In this document: positions 1-8,876 of the stretch, in pieces
How the letters are laid out: each line of letters starts with the position of its first letter
How positions within the stretch are numbered: position 1 is the stretch's first letter
Source of the DNA: Parvularcula sp964219355
GTDB taxonomy: Bacteria; Pseudomonadota; Alphaproteobacteria; Caulobacterales; Parvularculaceae
Assembly: GCA_964219355.1 (NCBI GenBank)
Contig: CAXPOZ010000001.1
Coordinates: 1,054,001 to 1,118,000, forward strand
Direction of reading: 5' to 3'
DNA length: 64,000 nucleotides
Notes under the pieces: generated by a model
Database searches by the model: none
Seen by the model: only the letters and a program-made list of their open reading frames with translations
What the model was told of the DNA's origin: nothing
Position numbers and translations under genes: made by a program

Positions 1-2228
1 TCGAGTGCGAAGGCATAAAGATGGGCGCGCTCTTCCATCCGCTCAAACCGGGCAGCTGAGCCGCCATGGCCCGCCGCCATATTCATCCGCAGGAGGAACG
101 GTCCGCCCGTTGCCTCCTCACGCAGGCGCGCGATCCATTTGGCTGGCTCCCAATAGGTGACACGGTAATCGGTCAGCCCGCCGGTTGCGAGGATCGGCGG
201 ATAGGCAGCACCCTGCTTGATGTTGTCATAAGGCGAGTATTTCGCGATCCAGCCATATTCTTCGGCGGACGTGATCGGGTTTCCCCATTCATCCCATTCA
301 GGCGGGGTCAGCGGCAGCGTGTCATCCGAGATCGTGTTGATCACATCGACAAAGGGCACCGCGCCCAGAATGCCGCCATAAAGCTCCGGATCAAGATTGA
401 CCGCCGCACCAACGAGGAGGCCCCCCGCCGAGCCGCCATAGGCAACGATATTGCCTTTGGACGTGTACCCCTTATCTATCAGCGCATAGGCGCTGTCATT
501 GAAATCTCGGAAGGTGTTTTCTTTCTTGTCGAGCTTGCCATCGAGATACCATTGGCGCCCCTTGGCAGAACCGCCACGGATATGCGCCAAGGCGTAGATC
601 GCGCCACGATCGACCAGCGACAGGATCGAAGTGGAGAAACTGTCCGAAATATAGGCGCCATAAGAGCCATAACCGTAGAGCATGAGCGGCGCGGAGCCGT
701 CCATCGGCGTTGTCTTCAGACGCATCACCATGACCGGGATCTTCGCGCCGTCACGGGCTTCGGCCTCAATCATCTCAACGACATAAAGGTCGGGATTATG
801 ACCGGAGGGGACTTCCTGAGTCTTGCGCAGGGTCCGCTCGCGGCTTTCCATATTATAGTCGAAAGTCTTTTCCGGGGTGGACGGACTTTCATAGGAGAAG
901 CGCACCATATTGGTATCGAACTCACCCCAGCCATGAACGCCGAGCGAATAGGCGCCCTCATCAAAGCTGATCGTGTGTTCATTCCCGTCATAATCGCCAA
1001 CGACGATGCGCGGCACCGCGTCGGAGCGTTCTACCCGGACGATATAGTCCTTGAACGGGACAAAATAGGAGAGATAGGTGCCCGGCCGGTGCGGCAGCCA
1101 GTCGGTCCAATTCTCCCTGTCCGGATTATCAACCGGCGCGGTCACGATCTTGAAGTCGACCGCGTCACCGGCATTGGTCTGGATATAGAAAAGATCGCCG
1201 CGGTGATCGACATCATAAAGCTGGTCATGCACGCGCGGCGCGATCAACGTCAGCTCCGCCATCGGATCATCGAGCGGCAGGAAGTGATTTTCCGAGGTCA
1301 CGCCATTGCCGATGCTGACGATCAGATAGTTCTCGGATGACGTATCGCCGATACCAATGAACATGGCATCGTCTTCTTCCTCATAGATCAGCCGGTCACT
1401 GGCCGGATCAGCGCCCAGCAGGTGATGCTTGACGCGCTTGGGCCGCTGATTGTCGTCCCGCTCGACATAGAAGAAGCTTTTCGAATCGGTCGCCCAAACA
1501 ACCCCGCCATCCGTTGACGGAATAGTTTCGTCATACTCATCGCCCGTCGCCAGATCGCGGATGCGCAGATCATAATATTCAGACCCCACGCGGTCGGTGC
1601 CGTAAGCGAGGAGCTTGTGATCGGGGGAGGTATCAATCCCGCCAATATCGAAGAATTTGGAGTCGCCGCGTTCCTTGTCGCCGTCAAAGATGACTTCCTC
1701 TGGCGCATTCTCTTCCGTCCGACGAGCATAGACCGGATACTCCCCGCCTTCGCGATATCGGACATAATATTCATAGGGGCCGTCGCGCATCGGGACACTG
1801 CTTGCATCCTCTTTCGTCCGTCCCCGCATTTCCGCGAAAAGGGTCTCGCGCAACTCCTCAAGGTGGCTGGTCGAATCTTTATAATATTCGACCTCCTCCT
1901 CGAGCTGTTCACGGATGTCTTCGCGCAGGAGGGACGGATCGCGGAGGACCTGTTGCCAGTTGTCGTCGCGAAGCCAGGCGTAATTATCGATCCGCTTAAT
2001 CTCGTGCTGGACGATTTCGACCGGGCGTTTCTCCGCAACCGGCGCGGTCAGCTCTTCCTGGCGCTTCACAACCATGGGCACTTCCTTTTCTGCAGCGGCC
2101 AGCGTTTCCGTCTCCGCCTCTTCATTCGACGAGCCGCAGGCCTGAACGCCTGTCGCCATCAGCAGGGCCAGAGCAGGGGCGAGCGCCCGTGTCCAGCCGG
2201 TCGATTGGAGAAAGAAAGATTTGCTCAT
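1..2228 (-). CDS. ptrB: Oligopeptidase B (S9 prolyl oligopeptidase family), 3' end cut by window edge
   Basis: Serine peptidase that cuts short peptides after basic residues. The reading frame runs off the left edge, so only the last few residues are missing (742 codons visible; E. coli PtrB has 686). Visible parts are an N-terminal leader, a beta-propeller region and a C-terminal alpha/beta hydrolase domain. The triad is complete: Ser600 in GGSAGG, Asp687 in GLTDYRV and His721 in AAGHGG, with spacings like the family. Unusually, the N-terminus looks like an export signal ending in VQAC (Cys31), a weak lipobox, so the enzyme may be a periplasmic lipoprotein. The start ATG lies at 2226-2228. 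Fits the peptide-catabolism theme of the window. Confidence 0.93.
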   Translation of the reverse strand, partial: MSKSFFLQSTGWTRALAPALALLMATGVQACGSSNEEAETETLAAAEKEVPMVVKRQEELTAPVAEKRPVEIVQHEIKRIDNYAWLRDDNWQQVLRDPSLLREDIREQLEEEVEYYKDSTSHLEELRETLFAEMRGRTKEDASSVPMRDGPYEYYVRYREGGEYPVYARRTEENAPEEVIFDGDKERGDSKFFDIGGIDTSPDHKLLAYGTDRVGSEYYDLRIRDLATGDEYDETIPSTDGGVVWATDSKSFFYVERDDNQRPKRVKHHLLGADPASDRLIYEEEDDAMFIGIGDTSSENYLIVSIGNGVTSENHFLPLDDPMAELTLIAPRVHDQLYDVDHRGDLFYIQTNAGDAVDFKIVTAPVDNPDRENWTDWLPHRPGTYLSYFVPFKDYIVRVERSDAVPRIVVGDYDGNEHTISFDEGAYSLGVHGWGEFDTNMVRFSYESPSTPEKTFDYNMESRERTLRKTQEVPSGHNPDLYVVEMIEAEARDGAKIPVMVMRLKTTPMDGSAPLMLYGYGSYGAYISDSFSTSILSLVDRGAIYALAHIRGGSAKGRQWYLDGKLDKKENTFRDFNDSAYALIDKGYTSKGNIVAYGGSAGGLLVGAAVNLDPELYGGILGAVPFVDVINTISDDTLPLTPPEWDEWGNPITSAEEYGWIAKYSPYDNIKQGAAYPPILATGGLTDYRVTYWEPAKWIARLREEATGGPFLLRMNMAAGHGGSAARFERMEERAHLYAFAL

Positions 2229-2277
2229 GTCACGTCCCTTGGCCGCAAATGTCTTACGGCCAGGACGATGCCTGCTC

Positions 2278-2290
2278 CCCCCTCAGGGGG
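2278..2290. repeat. Short G/C hairpin between hemerythrin and ptrB genes
   Basis: CCCCC-TCA-GGGGG forms a small hairpin downstream of the hemerythrin gene and upstream of ptrB, both on the minus strand. No T-tract follows, so it is not a classical terminator. Similar CCCCC-ACA-GGGGG occurs at 6061-6073. Confidence 0.4.
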
Positions 2291-2322
2291 CAAGGGTCTT
2301 GTTGAGTAACGATAAAGCCTAT

Positions 2323-2772
2323 TCAGGCAGCCGCGTCATGCAGCTCTGCGGACTTGCGGACCTCGAAATCCTTTGCCAGCGCTTTGGCTTCGCTGTCAGA
2401 AAGTAGCTTCTTGGCTCGCACGAAGACTTCCTCTTCCTCCTCATCGAGGTGGTGGGTCACCTTTTCCTCAAGCGTGTGGAAGCGGTTGAGCCAGCCCGGG
2501 CTCGACATATCCATGCCGTCGAGTTCTTCGGCGATATCGGACATCTCTTTATGCTCAGCGACAGAGTGCCGAGACTTTTCGGTGCCGTCCGGCTCCTCCA
2601 TCAGCGCAGAATAGAAGACCTGCTCCTCAGCCAGAGCATGCGCTTCAAGCTCCGTATAAAGCGATTTCCAGAGAGATTTGCGCTCTTTGCTCTCGCCTTC
2701 GGTTTTGGCGATACGGGCCAAGAGATCACGTTGTTTCTCATGATCGACGATCAGGCGCTCATAGATATTCAT
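2323..2772 (-). CDS. Hemerythrin HHE-domain protein
   Basis: 149-residue cytosolic four-helix protein. Metal-ligand candidates are His in VDHEKQ near the start, His/Glu in EAHALAEEQVFY, His in SVAEHKEM and His-His in VTHHLDEEEEE, the usual HHE pattern for a di-iron site. Such proteins sense or bind oxygen, nitric oxide or iron; the exact ligand cannot be read from sequence. It sits between the aceA terminators and ptrB on the same strand, about 95 bases before the ptrB start, so co-transcription with ptrB is possible. Confidence 0.85.
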   Translation of the reverse strand: MNIYERLIVDHEKQRDLLARIAKTEGESKERKSLWKSLYTELEAHALAEEQVFYSALMEEPDGTEKSRHSVAEHKEMSDIAEELDGMDMSSPGWLNRFHTLEEKVTHHLDEEEEEVFVRAKKLLSDSEAKALAKDFEVRKSAELHDAAA

Positions 2773-2842
2773 GTCCGGTCCTCACCTCCAGTATTCTGGC
2801 AGATAAACGCCGGTCATCGCGTCCCGGTTCCCAAAAGGAAAA

Positions 2843-2862
2843 GCCGCCCCCGAGGGAGCGGC
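2843..2862 (-). terminator. Intrinsic terminator downstream of aceA
   Basis: On the minus strand GCCGC...GCGGC arms with an inner CCC/GGG pairing form a hairpin followed by TTTTCCTTTT. A second, stronger hairpin lies just downstream of the aceA stop at 2881-2917 (GCCCGGCG at 2885-2892 with CGCCGGGC at 2906-2913). Both lie between aceA and the hemerythrin gene and probably end the aceA transcript. Confidence 0.65.
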
Positions 2863-2929
2863 CTTGTCATGAATTAAGCGACCGGCCCGGCGGTAGGTGA
2901 GAAGGCGCCGGGCTGGTCTTGGGGTTTTA

Positions 2930-4519
2930 TCAGGCGAACTGGTTCATTGTATTTTCTTTTCCGCCCGCCTTGAGCGCCGCCTCCCCGGCGAAATATTCCT
3001 TGTGGTCGTCCCCGATATCGGAGCCGGCCATGTTCTGGTGCTTCACGCAGGCGATACCCTGGCGAATCTCTTCACGCTGAACATTCTTGACATAGCCCAG
3101 CATGGCTTCCTCGCCGAAATAGCGCTTGGCGAGATTGTCGGTCGAGAGCGCCGCCGTGTGATAGGTCGGCAGCGTGATAAGGTGGTGGAAGATCCCGGCG
3201 CGACGCGCGGCATCCGCCTGGAAGCTCTGGATACGGGCATCGGCCTCAACGGCGAGGTCCGTCTCGTCATACTCAACGCTCATCAACGCGGCACGATCAT
3301 AGGCGGAGACATTGCGGCCTTCCTCCGTCCACGCATCGAAGACCTGCTGGCGGAAATTCAGCGTCCAGTTGAAGCTGGGCGAGTTGTTATAGACCAGCTT
3401 GGCGTTCGGCACGGCCTCGCGGATGCGGTCCACCATGCCGGCAATCTGTTCGACATGCGGCTTTTCGGTTTCGATCCAGAGAAGGTCGGCCCCGTTCTGC
3501 AACGAAGTGATGCAGTCGAGCACACAGCGATCCTCGCCCGTCCCCTGACGGAACTGGAACAGGTTCGACGGCAGACGCTTGGGACGCATCAGCTTGCCTT
3601 CGCGCTTGATGATGACATCATTCGGGCCGATTTCGTTCGGCGTGACCTCATCGCAATCTAGGAAGGAGTTATACTGATCACCAAGGTCGCCCGGCTCCTG
3701 TGAATAGGCAATCTGCTTGGTCAGGCCTGCGCCCAGTGAGTCCGTCCGGGTCACGATGACCCCGTCCTCGACCCCCAGCTCCATAAAGGCATAGCGGCAG
3801 GCCCGGACCTTCGCGAGGAAGTCCTCATGCGGCACAGTGACCTTGCCGTCCTGGTGGCCGCACTGCTTTTCATCCGAGACCTGATTTTCGATCTGAAGCG
3901 CACAGGCGCCAGCCTCGATCATTTTCTTGGCGAGCAGATATGTCGCCTCGGCGTTGCCAAAACCGGCATCGATATCGGCGATGATCGGCACGACATGGGT
4001 CTGGAAATTGTCGATCTTCTGAAGGAGTTCTTTCTCCTTGGCCGTCTCACCCTGCTCCCGCGCCGCATCAAGCTCACGGAAATAACCGCCAAGCTCGCGC
4101 GCATCGGCCTGGCGTAGGAAGGTGTAGAGCTCTTCGATCAGAGCGGGCACGGAGGTTTTCTCATGCATCGACTGGTCGGGCAGCGGACCGAACTCTGAGC
4201 GCAGCGCGGCAACCATCCAGCCCGAAAGATAGAGATAGCGGCCCTTGGTCGAGCCGAAATGCTTCTTGATGGAAATCATCTTCTGCTGGCCGATGAAACC
4301 GTGCCAGCAGCCAAGGCTCTGGGTATAGTTGGCCGGGTTCTGATCATAAGCAGCCATGTCGGCGCGCATGATCTTCGCAGTGTAGCGGGCAATGTCGAGG
4401 CCGGTCTTGAACCGGTTCTGCAGGCGCATCCGGGCGACCGATTCAGGATCGATCGCGGCCCAGGTAGCGTGGCCGCCGATAATGTCACGGGCAGTGTTGA
4501 GTTCGCGGTCATAGGTCAT
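2930..4519 (-). CDS. aceA: Isocitrate lyase
   Basis: Splits isocitrate into glyoxylate and succinate, the first step of the glyoxylate shunt, allowing growth on acetate and fatty acids. At 529 residues it belongs to the long class seen in Pseudomonas aeruginosa (about 531) rather than the short E. coli type. Visible marks are the magnesium site DIDAG (183-187), the catalytic loop KQCGH with Cys220, and the C-terminal NMAGSDIGD block. Malate synthase is not in the window. It is divergent from the ScfR/RamB-type regulator at 4674, with nested inverted repeats between them, so control by that regulator is likely. Confidence 0.97.
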   Translation of the reverse strand: MTYDRELNTARDIIGGHATWAAIDPESVARMRLQNRFKTGLDIARYTAKIMRADMAAYDQNPANYTQSLGCWHGFIGQQKMISIKKHFGSTKGRYLYLSGWMVAALRSEFGPLPDQSMHEKTSVPALIEELYTFLRQADARELGGYFRELDAAREQGETAKEKELLQKIDNFQTHVVPIIADIDAGFGNAEATYLLAKKMIEAGACALQIENQVSDEKQCGHQDGKVTVPHEDFLAKVRACRYAFMELGVEDGVIVTRTDSLGAGLTKQIAYSQEPGDLGDQYNSFLDCDEVTPNEIGPNDVIIKREGKLMRPKRLPSNLFQFRQGTGEDRCVLDCITSLQNGADLLWIETEKPHVEQIAGMVDRIREAVPNAKLVYNNSPSFNWTLNFRQQVFDAWTEEGRNVSAYDRAALMSVEYDETDLAVEADARIQSFQADAARRAGIFHHLITLPTYHTAALSTDNLAKRYFGEEAMLGYVKNVQREEIRQGIACVKHQNMAGSDIGDDHKEYFAGEAALKAGGKENTMNQFA

Positions 4520-4627
4520 GGCAGGGTTCCTTTCGGAGAAAATCGAAAATACCCGGCCGATATGCCTGTCCTTTCAGGGCTTTTCGCGCCTGCGAAGGTC
4601 ATGTAGTAGAGTTTTCACGTTCTTGAT

Positions 4628-4659
4628 TGTAAAGTTGTAAATATGTTACAGACAACTTC
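4628..4659. promoter_or_regulatory. Candidate operator between aceA and its divergent regulator
   Basis: Three overlapping patterns lie in the 154-base divergent gap. A 7-bp inverted repeat AAGTTGT (4633-4639) / ACAACTT (4653-4659) encloses an inner dyad TGTAA-N5-TTACA (4637-4651), and TTGTAAA occurs twice as a direct repeat (4628-4634, 4636-4642). AAAGTTGTAAA resembles the RamB box AAAGTTTGCAAA as I remember it from Corynebacterium. The site lies just upstream of the regulator gene start. Confidence 0.5.
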
Positions 4660-4673
4660 ACAAAGGGTTTACC

Positions 4674-6059
4674 ATGTCCCGTACCCGCTCGCTTTTCATC
4701 GGCCCGCGTCTCCGGCGCCTGCGGCGGGAGCTCGGCCAGACCCAGGCCCAAATGGCCGAGGAGCTGGGGGTCTCCGCCTCCTATATCGCGCTGATCGAGC
4801 GCAACCAGCGCCCCCTGACCGCCGACATGCTGCTGCGGCTGGCTGAGACCTATCGCGTTGATCTCGCCGATTTTGCCGGAGACGGCGGCGAGCAGCTGTC
4901 GGGCCGCCTCGATGAGGTTTTTCTCGACCCGCTCCTCTCGGGGCTCGATGTCGGCGCGGCGGAGCGCGAGGACCTCGCCCTTGGCAATCCCGGCATGGCC
5001 GAGGCGATCATCCGTCTGCATACCGCCTATCGCGAGGGGCAGCTTGCTCTCGCCGACAAGGCGGGCGGCGATCAAGGGCATAACCCCCTTGATGAGACCC
5101 GCGCTTTTCTCACCGCGCGGCAGAATTTCTTCCCCGTCCTTGATGACCGGGCCGAAAAACTCGCCCGCGAGACCGGGGGTGATCTGGGGGCGTATCTTTT
5201 GAGTCGCCACGGCTATGAGGTGCGCCGCCTGCCCGGCGACATCATGCATGGCGCGGTGCGCCGCCTTGACCTGCACCGGCGGGAGCTGGCGCTGGATGAC
5301 GGGCTCGACGGGGCTGGCACGAATTTCCAGATTGCCCTGCAGCTTGCCTATCTTGATCTTGGCGATGCACTCGATGCCGCATTGGCGGACAGTCAGTTTA
5401 CCGAAGAAACCTCCAGAAAGATCGCACGAAGGGCACTCGCCAATTACGCAGCGGGCGCGATGCTGATGCCCTATGGCGATTTCTACCGCGAGGCGGAGCG
5501 CAATGGCTATGACATCGAAGCGCTGGGGCGGCATTTCGGTACAAGCTTCGAGCAGACAACCCACAGGCTGACGACGCTCCAGAAACCGTCCGCGAAAGGC
5601 GTGCCTTTCTTCTTTATTCGGATCGATGCGGCGGGGAATGTCTCCAAGCGCTTTGATGGCGGCGGGTTCCCCTTTGCCCGCCATGGCGGCTCCTGCCCCT
5701 TATGGTCCCTGCACGACACATTCCGCCGCCCGCGCGAGATCCTGACCGAGATCCTGGAGCTACCAGGTGGCGAGCGGTATTTATCGATCGCCCGCACCGT
5801 GACGGCAGGGGGCGGCGCATGGGGCGCGCCGCGCGTCACCCGCGCCATCGCGCTGGGCTGCGATATCCGGGAAGCCTCGCGGCTCGTTTATACCGAAGGG
5901 CTCGATCTTGCCGCAGCCCCCGCCACCCCGATCGGCGTCACCTGCCGGCTTTGCCAACGTGCCGACTGCACCGCCCGCGCCGAGCCACCGCTCGGCCGGC
6001 AACTCCTTGCCGATGATTACCGGCGCCTCGTTGCTCCCTTCGGGTTCTCGGACGGGTAG
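4674..6059 (+). CDS. Short-chain fatty-acyl regulator family protein (ScfR/RamB type)
   Basis: 461-residue transcription factor. Residues about 10-65 are an XRE-type helix-turn-helix (QTQAQMAEELGVSASYIALIERNQ). A central IrrE-like region follows, but I see no HEXXH, so it is probably not a peptidase. The C-terminal region carries CRLCQRADC, the cysteine signature typical of this family. RamB proteins of actinobacteria control acetate and glyoxylate genes including aceA, and this gene is divergent from aceA, so it most likely regulates aceA and itself in response to acyl-CoA status. Ligand and sign of regulation are inference. Confidence 0.9.
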   Translation: MSRTRSLFIGPRLRRLRRELGQTQAQMAEELGVSASYIALIERNQRPLTADMLLRLAETYRVDLADFAGDGGEQLSGRLDEVFLDPLLSGLDVGAAEREDLALGNPGMAEAIIRLHTAYREGQLALADKAGGDQGHNPLDETRAFLTARQNFFPVLDDRAEKLARETGGDLGAYLLSRHGYEVRRLPGDIMHGAVRRLDLHRRELALDDGLDGAGTNFQIALQLAYLDLGDALDAALADSQFTEETSRKIARRALANYAAGAMLMPYGDFYREAERNGYDIEALGRHFGTSFEQTTHRLTTLQKPSAKGVPFFFIRIDAAGNVSKRFDGGGFPFARHGGSCPLWSLHDTFRRPREILTEILELPGGERYLSIARTVTAGGGAWGAPRVTRAIALGCDIREASRLVYTEGLDLAAAPATPIGVTCRLCQRADCTARAEPPLGRQLLADDYRRLVAPFGFSDG

Positions 6060-6098
6060 TCCCCCACAGGGGGAAGAAAGCCCCGCAGGAGAGTTGCG

Positions 6099-7034
6099 GT
6101 GCCCGCGCGCGAGCGCCAAAACGCCGCCATGCTGAATGACAATCCCAATATCTTCACAGGCAACCCGCTCGACCGCGCCGGGAACCAGCGGCGGAACCCC
6201 GACTGGATCGCCGCCCAGCGGGATCACGCGGACGCACAAATGCTGGTCATTTCCAAGGCCGAACCCCTGATCATCCGTGATACGCCTAAATCGCGCCTGT
6301 CATGGCTGACGCTCGATGCGCTCACGCTTTTGCGAGGCGAGCCAGAACTGGTCCTGCTGGGGCTAGAGCATGGCAGCCCGCGATATGCGGTGAATGTGAC
6401 GGGTCAGGAGGAAGCCTTTTCCGGCATGGGAGAGTTTGCCGTCCTTCGGCAGGCAGCGCCCTATCTCTCCCCCCGTGATCTGTCAGTCGCCGGGCAGGCC
6501 GTTTGGCTGATTTCGTGGCATTACCGGCACCGGCATTGCGCGAAAGATGGCGGGCCGACGGTGCTGGCCGATGGCGGCTTCAAGCGGATCAACCCTGCGA
6601 CGGGGGCGGAGCATTTCCCGCGCACCGATCCTGTGGCAATTGTCCTGCCGACCTTTGGCGATGAGGTTTGCATGGGACGGGGGGTCAATTTCCCTGAAGG
6701 CTTCTTCTCCGCCTTTGCCGGATTCCTGGAGCCCTGCGAGACACTTGAAGAATGCGGCGTGCGCGAACTGAAAGAAGAAGCAGGGCTCGACGTCACGGAA
6801 ATAGAATACGCTTTCAGCCAGCCATGGCCGTTCCCCTCCTCCTTAATGGTCGGGTTCGAGGCGAAAGTCGCGTCAAAAGAGCTCACGCTGGACCCGGATG
6901 AAATTGCCGAGGCCCGCTGGTTCAGCCGGACGGAGATCGAAGCCATGCTGGCGCCGGGCAGAGCAGAGCCGCCCTTCGCACCGCCGCCTTTTGCAATTGC
7001 CCATCAGCTCCTGAAGAGATGGGTCTGCCGGTAG
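6099..7034 (+). CDS. nudC: NudC-like NAD(H) pyrophosphatase (Nudix)
   Basis: Hydrolyses NAD(H), and in E. coli also removes NAD caps from RNA. The Nudix box is intact at 208-230 (G208, E214, REL 222-224, EE 226-227, G229), and SQPWPFPSS is the NudC specificity motif. The zinc ribbon before the Nudix domain is degenerate: Cys147 remains, but the positions of the other three cysteines are Asp150, Asn165 and Thr168. The GTG at 6099 is favoured as start because AGGAGAG lies 5-11 bases upstream; the in-frame ATG at 6129 has no ribosome site. It follows the regulator gene by 39 bases, past a small CCCCC-ACA-GGGGG hairpin. Confidence 0.9.
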   Translation: MPARERQNAAMLNDNPNIFTGNPLDRAGNQRRNPDWIAAQRDHADAQMLVISKAEPLIIRDTPKSRLSWLTLDALTLLRGEPELVLLGLEHGSPRYAVNVTGQEEAFSGMGEFAVLRQAAPYLSPRDLSVAGQAVWLISWHYRHRHCAKDGGPTVLADGGFKRINPATGAEHFPRTDPVAIVLPTFGDEVCMGRGVNFPEGFFSAFAGFLEPCETLEECGVRELKEEAGLDVTEIEYAFSQPWPFPSSLMVGFEAKVASKELTLDPDEIAEARWFSRTEIEAMLAPGRAEPPFAPPPFAIAHQLLKRWVCR

Positions 7035-7861
7035 GGATCCGCCGGGAAGACGCCGAGCAGGCGCATGTCTTCACAGAAATAACCCAGCTCTTCGAGCGCG
7101 CGGCGCACGGGCGGATCATCCGGGTGCCCCTCAATCTCGGCCTGAAAGCGCGTCGCGGTGAAGCTTGCGTCTTCCTGATAGCTTTCGAGCTTGATCATGT
7201 TGACATTGTTGGTCGCAAAACCGCCCATCGCCTTGTAAAGCGCGGCCGGGATGTTCCGGACCCGGAAGACAAGGCTGGTCAGAATCGGCCCGGAAAGAAG
7301 ATCCGGCCAGATCGCGCTTTCTTCGGGCGCAAGGCGCAGGAAGCGGGTCACATTCTTGTCCTCGTCCTGCACATTATGTTCGATGATTTCGAGGCCATAG
7401 CGTTCGGCCGCCCCGGCGGGCGCGATGACGCAAACGCTCGCATCCGGTTCTTCGGAGAGGACGCGCGCAGCACCCGCCGTATCGCGGGCCACTTCCGGCA
7501 TCAGCTCACGCCGGGCGATGACCTGAGAGCACTGCCCCAGCGCCATGGCGTGACTGCGCACGGTTTTGAGCCCCGAGGGGTCGGTACCGGGTGCGACCAT
7601 GAGCTGCATCTTCACCGGCAGGAAGTGCTCGGCACAGACCGCCAGCTTCATGTCGGGCAAGAGGCGGTAGACGTCATCGACACGGCCCGCGATTGCGTTT
7701 TCGACCGGCACCATGGCTTCTTCGGCCCGGTTTTCCGCCACTGCGCGGAAGACATGGGCGAAAGTCGGACAGTCGAGCGGCTCCCGGTCGGACGCAAAAT
7801 TTGCGCAAGCCTCGTGCGAGAATGCGCCCGGCTCCCCCTGATATGCGATACGGATGACCAC
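7004..7861 (-). CDS. pheA: Prephenate dehydratase
   Basis: Converts prephenate to phenylpyruvate in phenylalanine synthesis. 285 residues from the GTG at 7861, which begins the conserved VIRIAYQGEPGAFSHEA segment and has a GGGAA-type purine stretch upstream; upstream in-frame codons are not family-like. The prephenate dehydratase domain carries the catalytic TRF (NVTRFLRLAP), and the C-terminal ACT domain (GGFATNNVNMIKLESYQ) gives phenylalanine feedback. It is the monofunctional alphaproteobacterial form without chorismate mutase. It overlaps the 3' end of nudC by 31 bases in convergent orientation and is divergent from the cytochrome gene. Confidence 0.96.
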   Translation of the reverse strand: MVIRIAYQGEPGAFSHEACANFASDREPLDCPTFAHVFRAVAENRAEEAMVPVENAIAGRVDDVYRLLPDMKLAVCAEHFLPVKMQLMVAPGTDPSGLKTVRSHAMALGQCSQVIARRELMPEVARDTAGAARVLSEEPDASVCVIAPAGAAERYGLEIIEHNVQDEDKNVTRFLRLAPEESAIWPDLLSGPILTSLVFRVRNIPAALYKAMGGFATNNVNMIKLESYQEDASFTATRFQAEIEGHPDDPPVRRALEELGYFCEDMRLLGVFPADPYRQTHLFRS

Positions 7862-7992
7862 TTTCGTTCCCTTCCCCAGGCCCTGAGGCCATTCGACATG
7901 TTGCAGCGCCTGACCACCAGCGCTAGAGGTCCGCGAAATCTTCTTCTGGTGGCGCAAATATCGTGCCGCCTATCCCACCAGAGAGCCGTCTC

Positions 7993-8661
7993 ATGACTCC
8001 TTCTGACGACAAAAATAAAGACCCTCTTTTCGGTAACAAGGTGGCCGCGGCTGTGCTGACCACCCTGCTGATCGCTTTCGGTCTGCCGATCATCATCACG
8101 ACATTGACGAATGTCTTTGGCGGCCATCATGGCGCCGAACATCATGACGAAGCCAATCCGTTCGGCCTCGCCTATATTCCGGCAGAAATCGTTCTTGAAG
8201 GCGGCGGGGCTGCGGAAGCTGCGCCGGAAATCGATCTGGGCACCCTCCTCGCCAGCGCCTCCGCGGATCGCGGCGAACGCGCTGCCGGCCTCTGCAAGGC
8301 CTGCCACACATTCGAAGCTGGCGGAGATAACGGCATCGGCCCGAACCTTTGGGGCATTATGGGCAAGGAAGTCGCGAGCGTACCTGGCTTTGGCTATTCA
8401 GGTCCCATGTCGGATCTTGGCGGGGTCTGGACCTATGAGCGGGTCGATCACCTGCTTGAGAATTCACAAGCCTTCCTGCCCGGCACCCAGATGGCGCAGA
8501 TGGTCCGCAAGGACGAGAAGCGCGCCGATATTCTGGCGTTCCTGCAAACGCTCGCTGACGAGCCCTATCCCTTCCCTGAGCCGGCACCGGCCGCCGAAGA
8601 AGGCGCAGAAGAGTCTGCCGCCATGGAAGAAGGCGATCACGCGGAAGACAGCGGTCACTGA
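7993..8661 (+). CDS. cycM: Membrane-anchored class I cytochrome c (CycM-like)
   Basis: Electron carrier between the bc1 complex and the terminal oxidase in related alphaproteobacteria. 222 residues: a single N-terminal membrane helix (about 18-42) anchors the protein, then a His/Ala/Glu-rich linker and a heme domain with CKACH (Cys101, Cys104, His105). Met167 in LPGTQM is the probable sixth ligand, with Met170 nearby. The C-terminus is acidic and ends in His-rich residues. The ATG at 7993 fits the anchor better than the upstream in-frame GTG at 7963. Adjacency of cycM-type genes to pheA is, as I recall, common in this class. Confidence 0.88.
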   Translation: MTPSDDKNKDPLFGNKVAAAVLTTLLIAFGLPIIITTLTNVFGGHHGAEHHDEANPFGLAYIPAEIVLEGGGAAEAAPEIDLGTLLASASADRGERAAGLCKACHTFEAGGDNGIGPNLWGIMGKEVASVPGFGYSGPMSDLGGVWTYERVDHLLENSQAFLPGTQMAQMVRKDEKRADILAFLQTLADEPYPFPEPAPAAEEGAEESAAMEEGDHAEDSGH

Positions 8662-8678
8662 GGGAAGGCGGCGCATTC

Positions 8679-8876
8679 ATGGCGGATATCGTCAATCTGC
8701 GCCGCTTCCGCAAAGCCAAGGCCCGGGCCGAGAAAGAAAAATCGGCTGAGGCCAACCGCCAGCTTCATGGCCTGACCAAAGACGCCAAAGCCGACGCGAA
8801 GCGCGTGCAGGATGAGGCGAAGCGCCATGTTGACGGGCATCGTCTCGATAATGAAACGGATGACGACGAGGATTAG
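8679..8876 (+). CDS. DUF4169 family protein
   Basis: 65-residue highly charged protein. The start MADIVNLRRFRKAKAR and the ending DGHRLDNE match the small alphaproteobacterial DUF4169 family. It is probably a helical, Lys/Arg/Glu-rich cytosolic protein; the function is unknown. It begins 17 bases after the cytochrome gene and is probably in the same transcript. Its last 4 bases overlap the 3' end of the convergent NlpC/P60 gene. Confidence 0.85.
   Translation: MADIVNLRRFRKAKARAEKEKSAEANRQLHGLTKDAKADAKRVQDEAKRHVDGHRLDNETDDDED

Noticed and set aside
66..1340. 424-codon open frame on the plus strand
   Set aside because: Antisense shadow of ptrB, whose minus-strand product has a full catalytic triad; the translated product has no family likeness.
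2897..3661. 254-codon plus-strand frame
   Set aside because: Antisense to aceA, which is unmistakable; a GC-rich codon shadow.
4599..5684. 361-codon minus-strand frame
   Set aside because: Antisense to the ScfR/RamB-type regulator gene, and it would cover the divergent aceA promoter gap.
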